64,000 nucleotides of DNA from Cryptomeria japonica (lineage: Eukaryota > Streptophyta > Pinopsida > Cupressales > Cupressaceae): assembly GCF_030272615.1 (NCBI RefSeq), contig NC_081415.1, forward strand, positions 630,579,240 to 630,643,239. Reading direction: 5' to 3'. Position numbers and translations under genes: made by a program. The stretch's first letter is position 1. Each line of letters opens with the position of its first letter. The notes under the pieces are model-generated. The model was given only the letters and a program-made list of their open reading frames with translations, did no database searches and was not told the origin of the DNA. Shown piece by piece: positions 36,315 through 47,751 of the stretch.

Positions 36315-36580
36315 TGGCGCTAGAAGGAGGGCTTGAACGCAGTGAATGCGTAAACAGTTGGACCTCGAATTTTATCAGTTTATGTTCACAAGGAGTTATC
36401 CAGGACTTTTGTCCCTCCTTCGTGCTCAACAAAGAATTGGCGCTAGAAGGAGGGCATGATCGCGATCAATGTTTAATAGCCAGACTTCAAATTCTATCAA
36501 TTTATGTTTTCGGGAGTAATCTTTAAGACTTTTTTCACCCTCCTCCCGCGCTCAACAAAGAATTGGCGCTAGAGGGAGGT
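36315..36580 (+). other. Triplicated tRNA-Asn-type primer binding site
   Basis: TGGCGCTAGAAGGAGGG at 36315-36331 lies six bases after the LTR end. It is repeated exactly at 36438-36454 and with one change at 36564-36580. Each copy sits in a 123-126-bp tandem unit beginning CAACAAAGAATTGGCGCTAG. The 17-mer is complementary to the 3' end (CTTCTAGCGCCA) that I recall for plant tRNA-Asn(GTT). Only the first copy is in the right place to prime. Confidence 0.75.
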
Positions 36581-36674
36581 CTGAGCATTATCATGCTGTG
36601 AGCAGTTAGACTGCAGATCCTATCAATTCAATTCGCAAGGAGTTATCCAGGACTTTCGAAGATTATGTTTCGGA

Positions 36675-36896
36675 ATGGTGTTGCCTGAAGAAGAACTTAT
36701 TCAAGGTGAACAAAGAGATATCATTTCACAATTCAACACTCTTGCTTGGAGAAACCAAAGTAGTCACGCTGAATTCAGACAAGTGAGAAAAGTGATAGAC
36801 AAAGAAGAGCAGTTGGGAAGCTTACCTCCGATTATCATTGTTCCTGGAGTAGTTGATCGTGAGAACCAGTCTACCAATCAGCTTGGAAGAAATTGA
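36675..36896 (+). pseudogene. Duplicated Gag N-terminal segment of B
   Basis: A 73-codon frame starting MVLPEEELIQ and containing ERDII-like then SQFNTLAW. The next frame, at 36931, starts MVLPDPDRT and contains RKIISSLNNFAW, so the Gag start appears to have been duplicated in tandem (about 256 bp apart). This first copy is in another frame from gag-pol and ends in a stop, and would act as an upstream open reading frame. Confidence 0.6.
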
Positions 36897-36930
36897 ACCT
36901 GTTGAAGATTTCAAGTTAGTATGAAATACC

Positions 36931-39900
36931 ATGGTGCTGCCTGATCCTGATAGAACAAACGAGCTTGAATTGGACGAACTTGAGTTCAAGCAACCGAACC
37001 TGGGAGATGAAAGAAAGATTATATCCAGTTTGAACAACTTTGCCTGGGAAGTGAAAACAAGTGCACCACAATACATTGGAGTTTCTCTTATCTTGGAAGA
37101 AGAAGAAGAGATAGCTGAACGAATTGACGAACAAATTCAGGAGCAGATTGAAAGAGATTTACTTGCTCAAAGATTACAACAAGTCCGGATTGATCCTAGA
37201 TAGATCACCTTGGATCGCATCAATTCCTTTTCACCTGAGAGACTTCAAAGAATTCTAAGATCTACTCCTGGAGATCGAAGACATTGTGAGTTGAGGACTC
37301 CTCGCAGATCCAGACTTGGAAGGCGGGAGGCTTCACCGAATTCAGATATAGCAGATAGAGATAGAGTATTCAATCCAAGGGACGTGCTGAGAGAAGACAA
37401 TACTTTTCCAGATCCTCCAAATCCAAATCAAGAGGAAGCTCAGCAATTTCAACAAGAAGACCATGAGATGGCCCAGAATCAAGGACCACCTCCGAACGGT
37501 GCTACCTGGTTGGTTACCAACCCGTCACCACTCGTGTTCGATGACATTCATGAGATGCCGAAGAATCCGGAGAATTTCTGTTCAAAGTACAACGCTAGCG
37601 ACTCAAGTCGGACGGCGGAAGATCACATCAAGATGTTTGAAGACCATTTGAGAAATAGACCAATTGAGTATGGAGATGTTGCTTGCAAACTTTTTTCCTA
37701 TTCCTTGGGAGAAGAGGCTTATTATTGGTTCATCCATTTACCTGCAGGATCCATCGCCTCATGGGAGGAATTAAAAGATACATTCATTGGAAAGTTTGGA
37801 AGCCAAATTTCCCCATCGGAGTTGCATAGACAGTTTGTTGAGTGCAAAAGACAAGAGAATGAACCTATCAATTCATTCAACAACCGATTCCAGAAAGCTT
37901 ACACAAGGTTGCAGACTCCTTATCTCATTCCAGATGCTCGAGAGATATATTATCATGCTTTAGATCCACTTACAGCTATGTTTGTGCGAACTTATCCCTC
38001 TCCAGCAAATTTGAACGAAGCATATGCGAAGGCAATAGAAGTTAGTAAAATATTACGTCAGAATCTTAGTGGACCTTTGCTCAATTTGGGGTCGCCCGCG
38101 GCCGCCAATCAAATTCAGAATTTAAGCCAAGCTTTGGTGCATCATACGCCAATAATGAGTCAAGTTCCACAGCCGATGTATCCAGTTGCTCAACCATCAA
38201 ATCAGTTGGTACTCCATCCTGGAGCACCCATTTCTCAAACTCCGCAAACGCATCCAGTGTACCTGCAAAATGCTGTGACATCCACAAGGACACAGGAGGA
38301 GAAAGAAGAAATGAAAGAGTTAATAGATCAAGTAAAGAAACTATCTACAGAGGTTACTCACCTGAGGAACCAGAACAATCAACTCTACAGTATGCATAGA
38401 AATTATCAAGGTGGTAATCAAAACAACAATCAAGGTTACCAAAGTAACAATCAGAACTATTTGAACAACAATCAGAATAACCAAGGATATCGTGGCAATA
38501 ATCAGAATTATCATAAGAGAACATGGAATACTGCGCCCAACAATGGAAATGTGCCGTCTCCTCTTGACAATCCGCCTGCTTCGGAAAGTCGACCGGCTGA
38601 CAGAGTCTTCCTCGCGGAGGCCGCCTTATCAAATTGGTGCAGATTACACAACACTAGTCAACATTCAGAGTTGCATTGTCCCGAATTCAAGGTTGCTGCT
38701 GACATTTTCCAGCAGGAAGTGCGGAATAGTGAAGCTCCAGAAAGCATTCCAACAACGGGATATGAAATTGTCCCAACTACAAGATATGACCAAGCACTAA
38801 TCATTGAGGATTTCAAGTTTCCTTCAATTTATGAAGAAAGTTTAATGTGCGAGCAAGGTGGAAGATTCCCTCCAGAATCGGCGAATGGACCTATGGTTCC
38901 GCCTACTTCTCAGTTCCCACCTGCTTCAGCCAATGGACCTATTGAAGATCCAGACTACAATTTCCCACCATTGAATAAAAGTGTTTTAGTTGAAGGGATT
39001 AAAGAAGTGTTTCATCAGTCGTCAGGAAACACTGGACCAAGAGTTTATCAGAGGAATCAGAGGAATCAAGAGCCTTTAACTACTTCCGTTCCTCCGAACA
39101 ATTTCGCTACGCCACCAAATCCAAGTGCTAGCAATACACCAAGCTATCCACAAGATTCACCAGAGTATAGACAGAAGAACATTCCCTCCCAAGGAGAAGA
39201 GTTGAAGCGGCTAAGTCTGTGTGTGTTAGAAGAATTCAAGAAAATCAAGGTGAGCCTACCATTGTTTGAACTAATGAAGGTGCCTGATATCAGAGATACA
39301 TTAATGAATGGATTAAGTGAGAATACTGTAGGGAGAGTAACAACTCAAACCAGTTCCAACATTCAAAGAGGTTCAAGTGTTCCTCAAGCAAGCATAAATG
39401 TGGTTCAAGATGAACTAAATATTCAACAGTCATCAGAAGAGGCATGTAGAGTTCAAGATTCATCTAATATGCCCAAGAAAGAAGAATTAGTAAAGACGGC
39501 AAATGTGCCAAAGAAAGAAGATATGCTAGAAGGCAAAGCTTTTCTCACAAGAGATAATGTAAAGAGAGTTAAGGATTCACCAATTGTGACTGAAAATCCT
39601 ACCAAGGGTGAAATCCCTCCTAAGAGTGAGATTGCTTCTGTCGAGAGCACAGTAAAAAAAAAAGAAGTTTCCAAAGAAAGTGTGAAAAAAGAAGAGAGCT
39701 TGCAAGTCCATAGGGATAAGCCGGCAGTGAATTATCAAGACGAGCCAGCCCCATTCTTGCTTTCAGTAAGGATTTTCGGCAAGCTTTTACGTAACTATCT
39801 GGTTGACTCTGGAGCTTCAAGTAATGTAATGCCAAAAGCTATATGCGAGAAATTGGGTCTTATTCCCATACAGACTAGTAAAAGAGTTACCCAATTAGAT

Positions 39901-42900
39901 AAGACAGAGGTACCTGTGATTGGAGAGTTGAACAATATTCATATGCAGTTGGCTGCGGATCCAAGAGTCCAGCACTTCATAGATATATCAGTTGTAGACA
40001 TTCCAGACGGATATGGCATGCTCCTGAGTCGAGATTGGTCATGAAGACTGAATGGTTATTTTTCGACCGATTTCTCTCACATGTGGCTGCCATGGAGAGG
40101 TGTACCAAACCAGATCAAGATAGATAGTACCCCAAGATTAAGATTGATGATAACAGAATATGGGGAAAACAATGAAATTCTTTTCCTAGAAACGGATCTA
40201 GGAAACTACAGACCAAAAGTTGCAGAGGTTTTGATGCTTCAAAACCCAGTTGAAAAGATAGAAGAAAATCATGACATTGAGAATTCCACAGAAGTAGTAA
40301 TAGAAAGTGATCATGATACAGATGAGGAAATTGATATGTTTGAAAGTTTCAGAGGATTTGTGTTCAAGAATATCCAGCAGGGAGTTGAGTTAGGCAACCG
40401 TGCCCGCATTCAAAAATTTTTGTTGCCTAATTGGTGCTGAATTCATGATACTGCTCATTCTGAATTCTCTTGCGCAATGTGCAAGGTAGCTTTGAATCAG
40501 ATACACAAGAGAATTCCTGAAATTCTGACACATGAAGAAATTAGAGAGGCCTCTCCTAGGCCAAATGAAGAAATTACAGATGAAACCAAAGAAGAAATAC
40601 ATGACGAAGATCAAGTTTGGACATTGAGATTTGATGGTTCAAAGTCAAAGAAAGGATCAGGAGCCGGATTTGAATTAATAAATCCCTCTGGGGAAACTTA
40701 TTTGGCCTCCCATAGGTTGCAGTTTCCATGTACGAACAATGTTGCTGAGTATGAATCCTTAGTTCATGGATTGCTGTTAGCCATTCAGAAGAAAGTGAAG
40801 ATTTTACATGTGTTTGGAGATTCAGAGATTGTAGTAAGACAAGTGCGGAAGCAATATGTCTGCCACGACAAAAGATTGACAAAGTACCGCAACAGGATAT
40901 GGGATCTCATCGAGAGCTTTGATGCTTTCAATATCAAGTCAATATACAGATCACAGAATCAAGTGGCAAATGCACTTGCACACTCTGCTAGTTCCTTGGC
41001 ACCCATCGCCATGGAAGGATTAAAGAAGTTTACAGTGGAACTCGCATCAGTTCCATCCGTACCAGATAATGTCACCAATTTCCAAGTTTTTGAAGATGAT
41101 AAACATATATTGGATTTTCTGACAAATACAGATGTTTTCCTGAGTCAGGTTATTGATGAAGAGGAAGCCGAAGAAGCAGAATATGATTCAGATGGTATCC
41201 TAGAGTTGAAGACAAACTTCATTCCTAAGGGAATGATAGAGTTAGAAAGGATGTTTGATAGAGATAAAATGAAGATAGAAAGATTGCATGACTCAAGTGG
41301 AAGTGCCTGTGAAACGGTGAATTTGGGAAATGACAACGAAGTTAAGAATGTATTCATAGGGAAAACATGCACACCCAGCGAAAGGGAAGGCATATTAAAG
41401 AACATGAGAGATTTTCCTGATGTGATTGCATGGGGATATGATGATTTGAAAACATATGACACATCAATCATTACACATACTATTCCCTTGAAGCCAGATA
41501 GTAAGCCATTTAGGCAGAGACAGAGGCCAGTGAACCCTTTGCTGGAGCCTCTTATATATCAAGAAGTGAAGAAATTGCTATCAGCAAGGATTATCTTTCC
41601 TGTGCGACACTCAACGTGGGTCGCCAATCTGGTCCCAGTTAGAAAGAAGAGTGGAGAGATAAGGCTTTGTGTTGATTTCAAAAATTTGAATAGAGCATCA
41701 GAAAAAGATAACTACCCACTTCCATCATTGGATGAGGTTTTACAGATTGTGAAAGGATCGCAGATGATGTCCTTTTTGGACGGATATTCAGGATACAATC
41801 AGGTGATGGTAGAATATGAAGATAGATTAAAGACAGCCTTCACCACAAAGTGGGGTACGTTTGCATACAGAAGGATGCCATTTGGCTTAATCAATGCTGG
41901 AGCCACATTCCAGAGAGCTATGGACATTGCATTTCAAGATTTGATTGGAAAATGCATCATTATTTACATGGATGACATTACAATTTTCTCAAGGAAAAGA
42001 GAAGACCACATTGAAGATTTGAGAAAAGTATTTCAAAGATGCAGAAAATACGGGATATCCCTTAATCCCAAGAAATGCATATTCGGGGTTACAAAAGGAA
42101 AATTGTTAGGACACATTATCTCGGAGAAAGGAATCTCCACTAATCCAAAAAGAGTTGAGGCTATATCTAAGATAAACCTCCCGAGCCGTAAGAAAGAACT
42201 GAAGTCCTTCTTTGGTAAGATTAATTTTGTGAGGAAATTTATCTCCAGATTTGCTGAGATAATACGACCACTGAATGAAATGTTGAAGAAAGATGCTAAG
42301 ATAGATTGGACGACAGAAGCAAGGAAAGCATTTGAAGAAATCAAGTCCACCATCGTTGTGGCTCCTGTTTTGGTTAGTCCTAATTATGCGAGGCCTTTTT
42401 ATGTGTATTCATTCTCCTTAGAACATACTTGTGCTGCAGTCCTTACACAGAAAAACGAAGATAAAGATGAACATCCCATAGCATTTATGAGTGCACCGTT
42501 GAAAGATGCGGAGCTGAGATATCCGAACGTAGAGAAACAAGCTTATGCTTTGGTGAAAGCAATAAAGAAATTCAGACATTACATCTTGAGGGCAAAAGTT
42601 CATGCCATTGTCCCAGATGCAGCAGTTAAGACGCTCCTTATGCAGAATGAATTAGGAGAAAGAGGAGGAAAGTGGATCGCCACTATCCAAGAGTACGACA
42701 TTGAGATACAACCAATGAGACTTGTTTGAGGTCAAGCCTTAGCGCAGACTCTAGCAGTTGATGGACCCGGATTGGTCCAACAAGTCTATGCAATTGAAGA
42801 TGTCACTCCAGATGAATGGTATAAAGATATTGTTTGCTATTTATTGAACCATAGATGCCCCGCGCATATGGCCCCAGCTCAGAAGAGAGCATTAAGATTG

Positions 42901-44070
42901 AAGTGTCAGCATTTTATGTTACAAGGCTCGGTTTTATACCGAAGAAACCATGAAGGAATATATTTGAGATGTGTTGGAAAGAATGAAGCTAAACAGATTG
43001 TGGAACAATTTCACAATAGATTTGGGACAGGTCATGGTGCAAGCTTGGCTACTGCGCACCAAATTCTGAGAGCAGGCTATTACTGGCCTACCTTGTTCCG
43101 AGATACTCATGAACATGTGAAGACGTGTCACACATGCCAGGTTGCTGCCGTTCGAGAGAAGAATCCAGCCATGCCGTTGCAGCCCGTGATCGAGTCCAGA
43201 CCTTTCGCTATGTGGGGTATCGACTTCATTGGTATGATCAATCCACCTTCCTCTGCGCAACACAGGTACATTCTAACCGCGACTGATTACTGTACTCGGT
43301 GGTCAGAAGCTCAAGCTTTGAAGTTATGTACAACTGATGCCGTGATTAAATTTTTAGAGGAGAGCATCATTACCAGGTTTGGTTGTCCACATGCTATTGT
43401 TTGTGATAATGGTTCTTCCTTTACATCATTAAAATTTTCAAATTGGGCTTTTGAATATGGTATAACCCTTAAGTTTTCATCGAATTATCATCCTCAAGGT
43501 AATGGGTTAGCCGAATCTACGAACAAGAATTTGCTGAGTGTGATTAGGAAATTGTTAGAGAAAAATCCGAAGGATTGGCACACACAATTGAGATTCGCCC
43601 TTTGGGCAGATAGAACAAGAGTTAAGAATTCATTGGGGACATCCCCATATTTTCTGGTATATGGCCAAGAGCCTGTCTTCCCCATACAACTGAGGATTCC
43701 TACATTGAGATTCATACAAGATTATATGGAGGGCGAAGACAGAGTGCAAATGAGACTGACACAGTTGATGAATTTAGAAGAAAAAAGAGATAAAGCATTA
43801 GAGAATTTCGCCAAACATCAGGGCGTAGTTAAGAGATGGTTTGACAGACAAGCACAGGTAAAAGCCTTTAGGATTTCTGACCTAGTGCTATATTGGGATA
43901 AAGCCCATGAAAGAAGGGGAGATCACGACAAATTTGACAAACTATGGAAAGGCCCCTATCAAATTGCTGAGATACTGGGAGAAAATGCATTCAAGCTGAG
44001 AACCTTAACTGGTGAGGATGTTCCGTTGCCCGTCAATGGACAATTCCTCAAGCATTACTTCCAACCTTAG
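36931..44070 (+). pseudogene. gag-pol: Tat-clade gag-pol of B, one frame with four nonsense codons
   Basis: All parts are in one frame from 36931 to the TAG at 44068-44070, broken only by TAG 37201, TGA 40042, TGA 40438 and TGA 42727. Order: acidic Gag N terminus; Gag core (about 37540-38090); Gln/Asn-rich linker; C-X2-H-X4-H-X4-C knuckle from 38638; protease VDSGAS (Asp codon 39805); archaeal-type RNase H RFDGS (40633), AEYES (40747), GDSE (40819), then ANALA where the fourth catalytic Asp is Asn (40969); RT with YMDD (41971); native RNase H whose first Asp is replaced (YVYSFS, about 42409); integrase with zinc finger and D-D-35-E at codons 43222, 43405 and 43513. Integrase residues are intact. 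The extra RNase H lies between protease and RT, not after the native one. No frameshift is needed. Confidence 0.93.
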
Positions 44071-44980
44071 GTTTCTTTCGAAGCCTACCCCTTGTATCAT
44101 AGTTAGAATAGGTCTGCTTTGGTTTGCCTTAGTTTAGAGTTTGCTTCCGGTTCTGCTGTAGGGTTTTGGTTCGGCTTTGCTTAGGTGCTGGTTCCGAGGG
44201 ATATCCACTTGTGACGTGGGAGTTGTTGTCAAGACACACTCTGCGTTTCACTTGGTTTTGTTTAGTCCATTTCTTGAGCGATACCCCATGAAGTTCTTGG
44301 AATTAGAGATTGTTTTTGTATAGTGTATCATAGGTTGAATCCGTATTTGATTGGATTGGAAAACTTTTATTGTATTTTGACGCTGACATCATTTGATTAT
44401 TATATTTCACATATTAATTTTATCCGAGTTATTATAAATTCTCAGGTGAGGCTGCGACTAGTGAAAAATCTATATATCCTGCTTCAGTGCCATTATAATT
44501 CTCGAACCCAAGTAAGTTTATTACTTACGAGCCAAATGAATTGATGGAATTTGAAAGAACGCAAAAGCGAAATATCAAAAGAAAAAGAAAGAAATGCAAA
44601 AGAAGTGCAAAGAACTGAAATATCTAAATTGGCTAGTTAGAATATGCGAGTAACTCCACCGGGGCTATAGACGCCTGGCTGGCAGTGGAGCAATATTCGT
44701 GAGGTTATAATCGGCCGCCTGCGAAGTATGGACATCTTACATAGCTAGTCTCACTGGATCCTTTGACTTTACAATATTCTCGTGAAGGTAATGAACACAA
44801 TTGCACACACCTAGATAATCAATGACTAAGTAACTTGATACGAATGCTTGGATTCCATCTTTTCAAATGAGTTTTCTGACCTTTTGCTATGTTATGCAAG
44901 GATTAATTGAAGATTCCAAGTGTCGGATTGAGCTTTGTTCCTGAAATGTTCTGGAACATTTGCTCAGTGGAGTCGCCAGA
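44071..44980 (+). other. 3' untranslated region of B
   Basis: No coding potential. It contains a purine-rich run (AAAAGAAAAAGAAAGAAATG, near 44578-44600). It ends TCAGTGGAGTCGCCAGA directly before the 3' LTR, where the plus-strand primer should lie; the tract is short and only partly purine. Confidence 0.6.
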
Positions 44981-45479
44981 TGTTGTGACCTTTTCACACA
45001 TCGCCCCATTGCTAACGGGGACCCCCTCTTTGCTAGCTTCCTGCATCGTTAGGTTAGGGTTTTGGCTGCTTAGTGGGCAATTTTGCATTTTCCGTGCCCG
45101 AGTCTCAGAGTTTTGATCATGCCTAGTGCCGTCTAGGGTTTTTGAAGTGTTAGGATCTCAAGTTGCAAAAGATGATATTTTTTAATGATCCTAAGTTTTG
45201 CTAAGTGTTTGAGCATTTGAACGTTAACGTGTTTTTAAACACGCGCATCAATAATTTTAAAGTGCTAAGATATTCACAAACCTTTTGAAGTTGTTTTCTC
45301 GCTCCTAAGGTAATATTTAAGTTGGTTTCGCACTTTATTCCAACATTTTCCTGGCGTTTCGCTCATATTTTTTGGAAAATTAGTCTAAGTCCAGTTAAAT
45401 TTAAAGTCGCTGAGTAATTTTGAGTGGTTAAAATGTTAAAATCCTAAGGGAAATCCATATTCCAAGGGTTAAAGGGTCA

Positions 45480-46090
45480 AAATCCATGCTAGAGGTGATT
45501 TTCCCCTCACATTCCAGACTACCCAACCCATTCCCCCACTCAAAATCCATACTACACATGGGTTTCCCCTGGAATCCATACTGGCCACTAATTTCCCCCA
45601 CTGTTTATCCACACTTAGAGCGATTTTCCCCTGGGAATGCTAAAATTTGGCTAAGTGTTAGGATTTATCCAGACACCCATCGAATTTCCCCTGGGAGTGC
45701 GGATTGGAGTGCAAGGATAATTCCATGCCTGGGTCGTTTTTCCACCAGGATTTTTGTGACAACTAAGTTAGGATTTTTGTCCGGATTTTTATCCAAACAG
45801 GGATCGATTTTCCCCTGAGCTTTTTTGTAAAGATTTTTGTTCGGATTTTTGTCCAGATAGGGATCGATTTTCCACTGGGAACATTATGAAGAATTTTGAG
45901 TGTGGATTTTTGTCCAAACTCCTATCAATTTTCCCCTGGAGGGTGATTTATGTGCATTTTGATGATTTTGAGCATGGATTTTTATCCAAGCATGGGTCGA
46001 ATTTCCCCTATGGGGCAAATTTTGACACTTAAGCGATTTTTGAAGGGATTTTTTAATCCCAACCTATAGCGATTTTCCCCTGGAGGCTTT
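45480..46090 (+). repeat. Minisatellite in LTR B (ATCGATTTTCCCCTGG units)
   Basis: At least nine irregular units of about 50-70 bp, each with GATTTnTATCCA then an ATCGATTTTCCCCTGG core. Several cores can pair with a flanking CAGGG or CCTGG (for example CCTGGGTCGTTTTTCCACCAGG-like sequence near 45728), so this array too is hairpin-forming, though its sequence is unrelated to the array in A and F. Confidence 0.65.
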
Positions 46091-46251
46091 ATTTTGGATT
46101 TAAATTGGAATATTTTAAATAAAAGCCCCATTTGATTGCTTTTAAATAATTATTAAATGATTATTTAAAATTTAAAAGCAAATTTAATAACTTGCAATAA
46201 TTATTAAATGTTTGAATCTTCTAGAAGCAAGTTAAGGTTTCACCAAGCAAG

Positions 46252-47746
46252 TATTTATACAAGTGTTTTTTATCCCACATTGCTTGTGGGGTAAAAGTTG
46301 GAGCTGAAAGCAAGTATATGAGAGGAACTTCAGCATTATTTTATTATTATTTCTGCCAGGTGTCTCCATGAGAGCGATTTTTTTTCAAGTTGGGCGAATT
46401 TTTTTTGCAAGGCATTTTGTGAAGTGTGGGATTGAGGATTTATTTTCCTCCATTTTTTTCCAGCTTGCTAATTTATTCCTCTTGGCTGCCATTAAAGACC
46501 AGTTTCAGATTTTCGATTTTGCTAAGTTTGGCGATTTTTCCAAATTTAGCATTTTTTGGTGAAAGTTGGCGAATTTGTGTTTGGAGACCTTGGGCGATTT
46601 TTCCTCCACCATTGTTGCTTGCTGTTCAAACCTTCATTTCTGCAGATTGCTGCCATTAACAACAATTTTCAGAATTTTGAAAATTTCGATATTTTTGCTA
46701 AGGCAGGCAAATTTTTGTGTTTGGGGTTTTCAATCCCAACTTGGGCGATTTTTCCAGATTATTGCCATCCTCCATTATTGCAGATCCGAGCTACCATTGG
46801 CATCAATTTTCAGATTTCCATTTTAGCGCTAAACTTGGGAAAATTTCGATTTTGCTTGGAGGCCACATTTTGGTGGATTTTTCATGCATGTTTGTTGGCT
46901 GTCATCATTTCCAGCCTGCTGATTCGCTTCAGATCTGAGGTTTGCTTCAGATTTTGACCTCCATTAATGGCTGCCATTAATTTTCAGACTTAAGTTTTTA
47001 TTGCCCAGCCAATTCTAACTTAAATATTTAGCATTTGGAGACATTTTGTGGAGTTTTCTGTGCACTTTTTAGACCATTTTATCGCTGTTGCAGGTCTGAA
47101 ACTCCATTGTTAGGCGGTTGTCCTCAGAAATTTCATTTCCAACTACCTAACCAATTTTGGCGAATTTGCTTGGGGCTGTTTCCTAAGCCTTTTTTCATCA
47201 TTTTCAAGGATTTAAACCACTTTGCAAGGTGCTGGTAAGTCTGAAGTGTTCGATTTTCAGACTTGTCCTCAGAAAACTAATTTTTACTAGCCATACTTAC
47301 ATTCCAGCAAATGATTGTTTTCATCAATAAAACTGATTTCTATTGATTTTATGCACATTTTGAAGATTACAACATATTTTAAAAGTCTGAATTTTCAGGT
47401 TGTCTTCAGAATTTTGACCTCCATTGTTGACTGCGAAAGGTGTCTTCAGACATTCATTGTGTGAAAACACAACCTTTCACACCTTTCCTAAGTCATCATC
47501 AATCCGGTATACTCCTTTGCATTCTTTGCTTGCATATTTTCTAAGCGTAAGGAGGTATAAATGAATTTTTATGGAAGGCTTCCATGCCTTAGTGTTGTCA
47601 CACATTGAACGTAATTGCTAAAATTTACCAAGTGTATGGATTATTTTCCTGACTTCATGCTCTAAACTAGCTAAATCTCTAGAAAGTCAGGAATTTTATT
47701 ACAAGTATTTATTTTTATCCTAGGACTAACTTCCAGTTTCGTACAG
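46252..47746 (+). promoter_or_regulatory. Candidate promoter, leader and intron of the LTR-encoded ORF
   Basis: TATTTATAC at 46252-46260 is a possible TATA element, equivalent in position to P1 in A, F and C, but the GTCGGCC boxes are not seen here. The leader (46340-47234) has repeated GCGATTTTTCC and TGCCATTAA...TTTTCAGA blocks. A strong donor CTG|GTAAGT at 47235 and an acceptor GTACAG| ending at 47746 bound a 512-bp intron, five bases before the ORF start codon. All inferred from sequence. Confidence 0.45.
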
Positions 47747-47751
47747 GTGCG

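Noticed and set aside
36315..36331. A tRNA-Asn gene fragment
   Set aside because: Only the 17 bases complementary to the tRNA 3' end are present, on the strand expected of a primer binding site, directly after the LTR.
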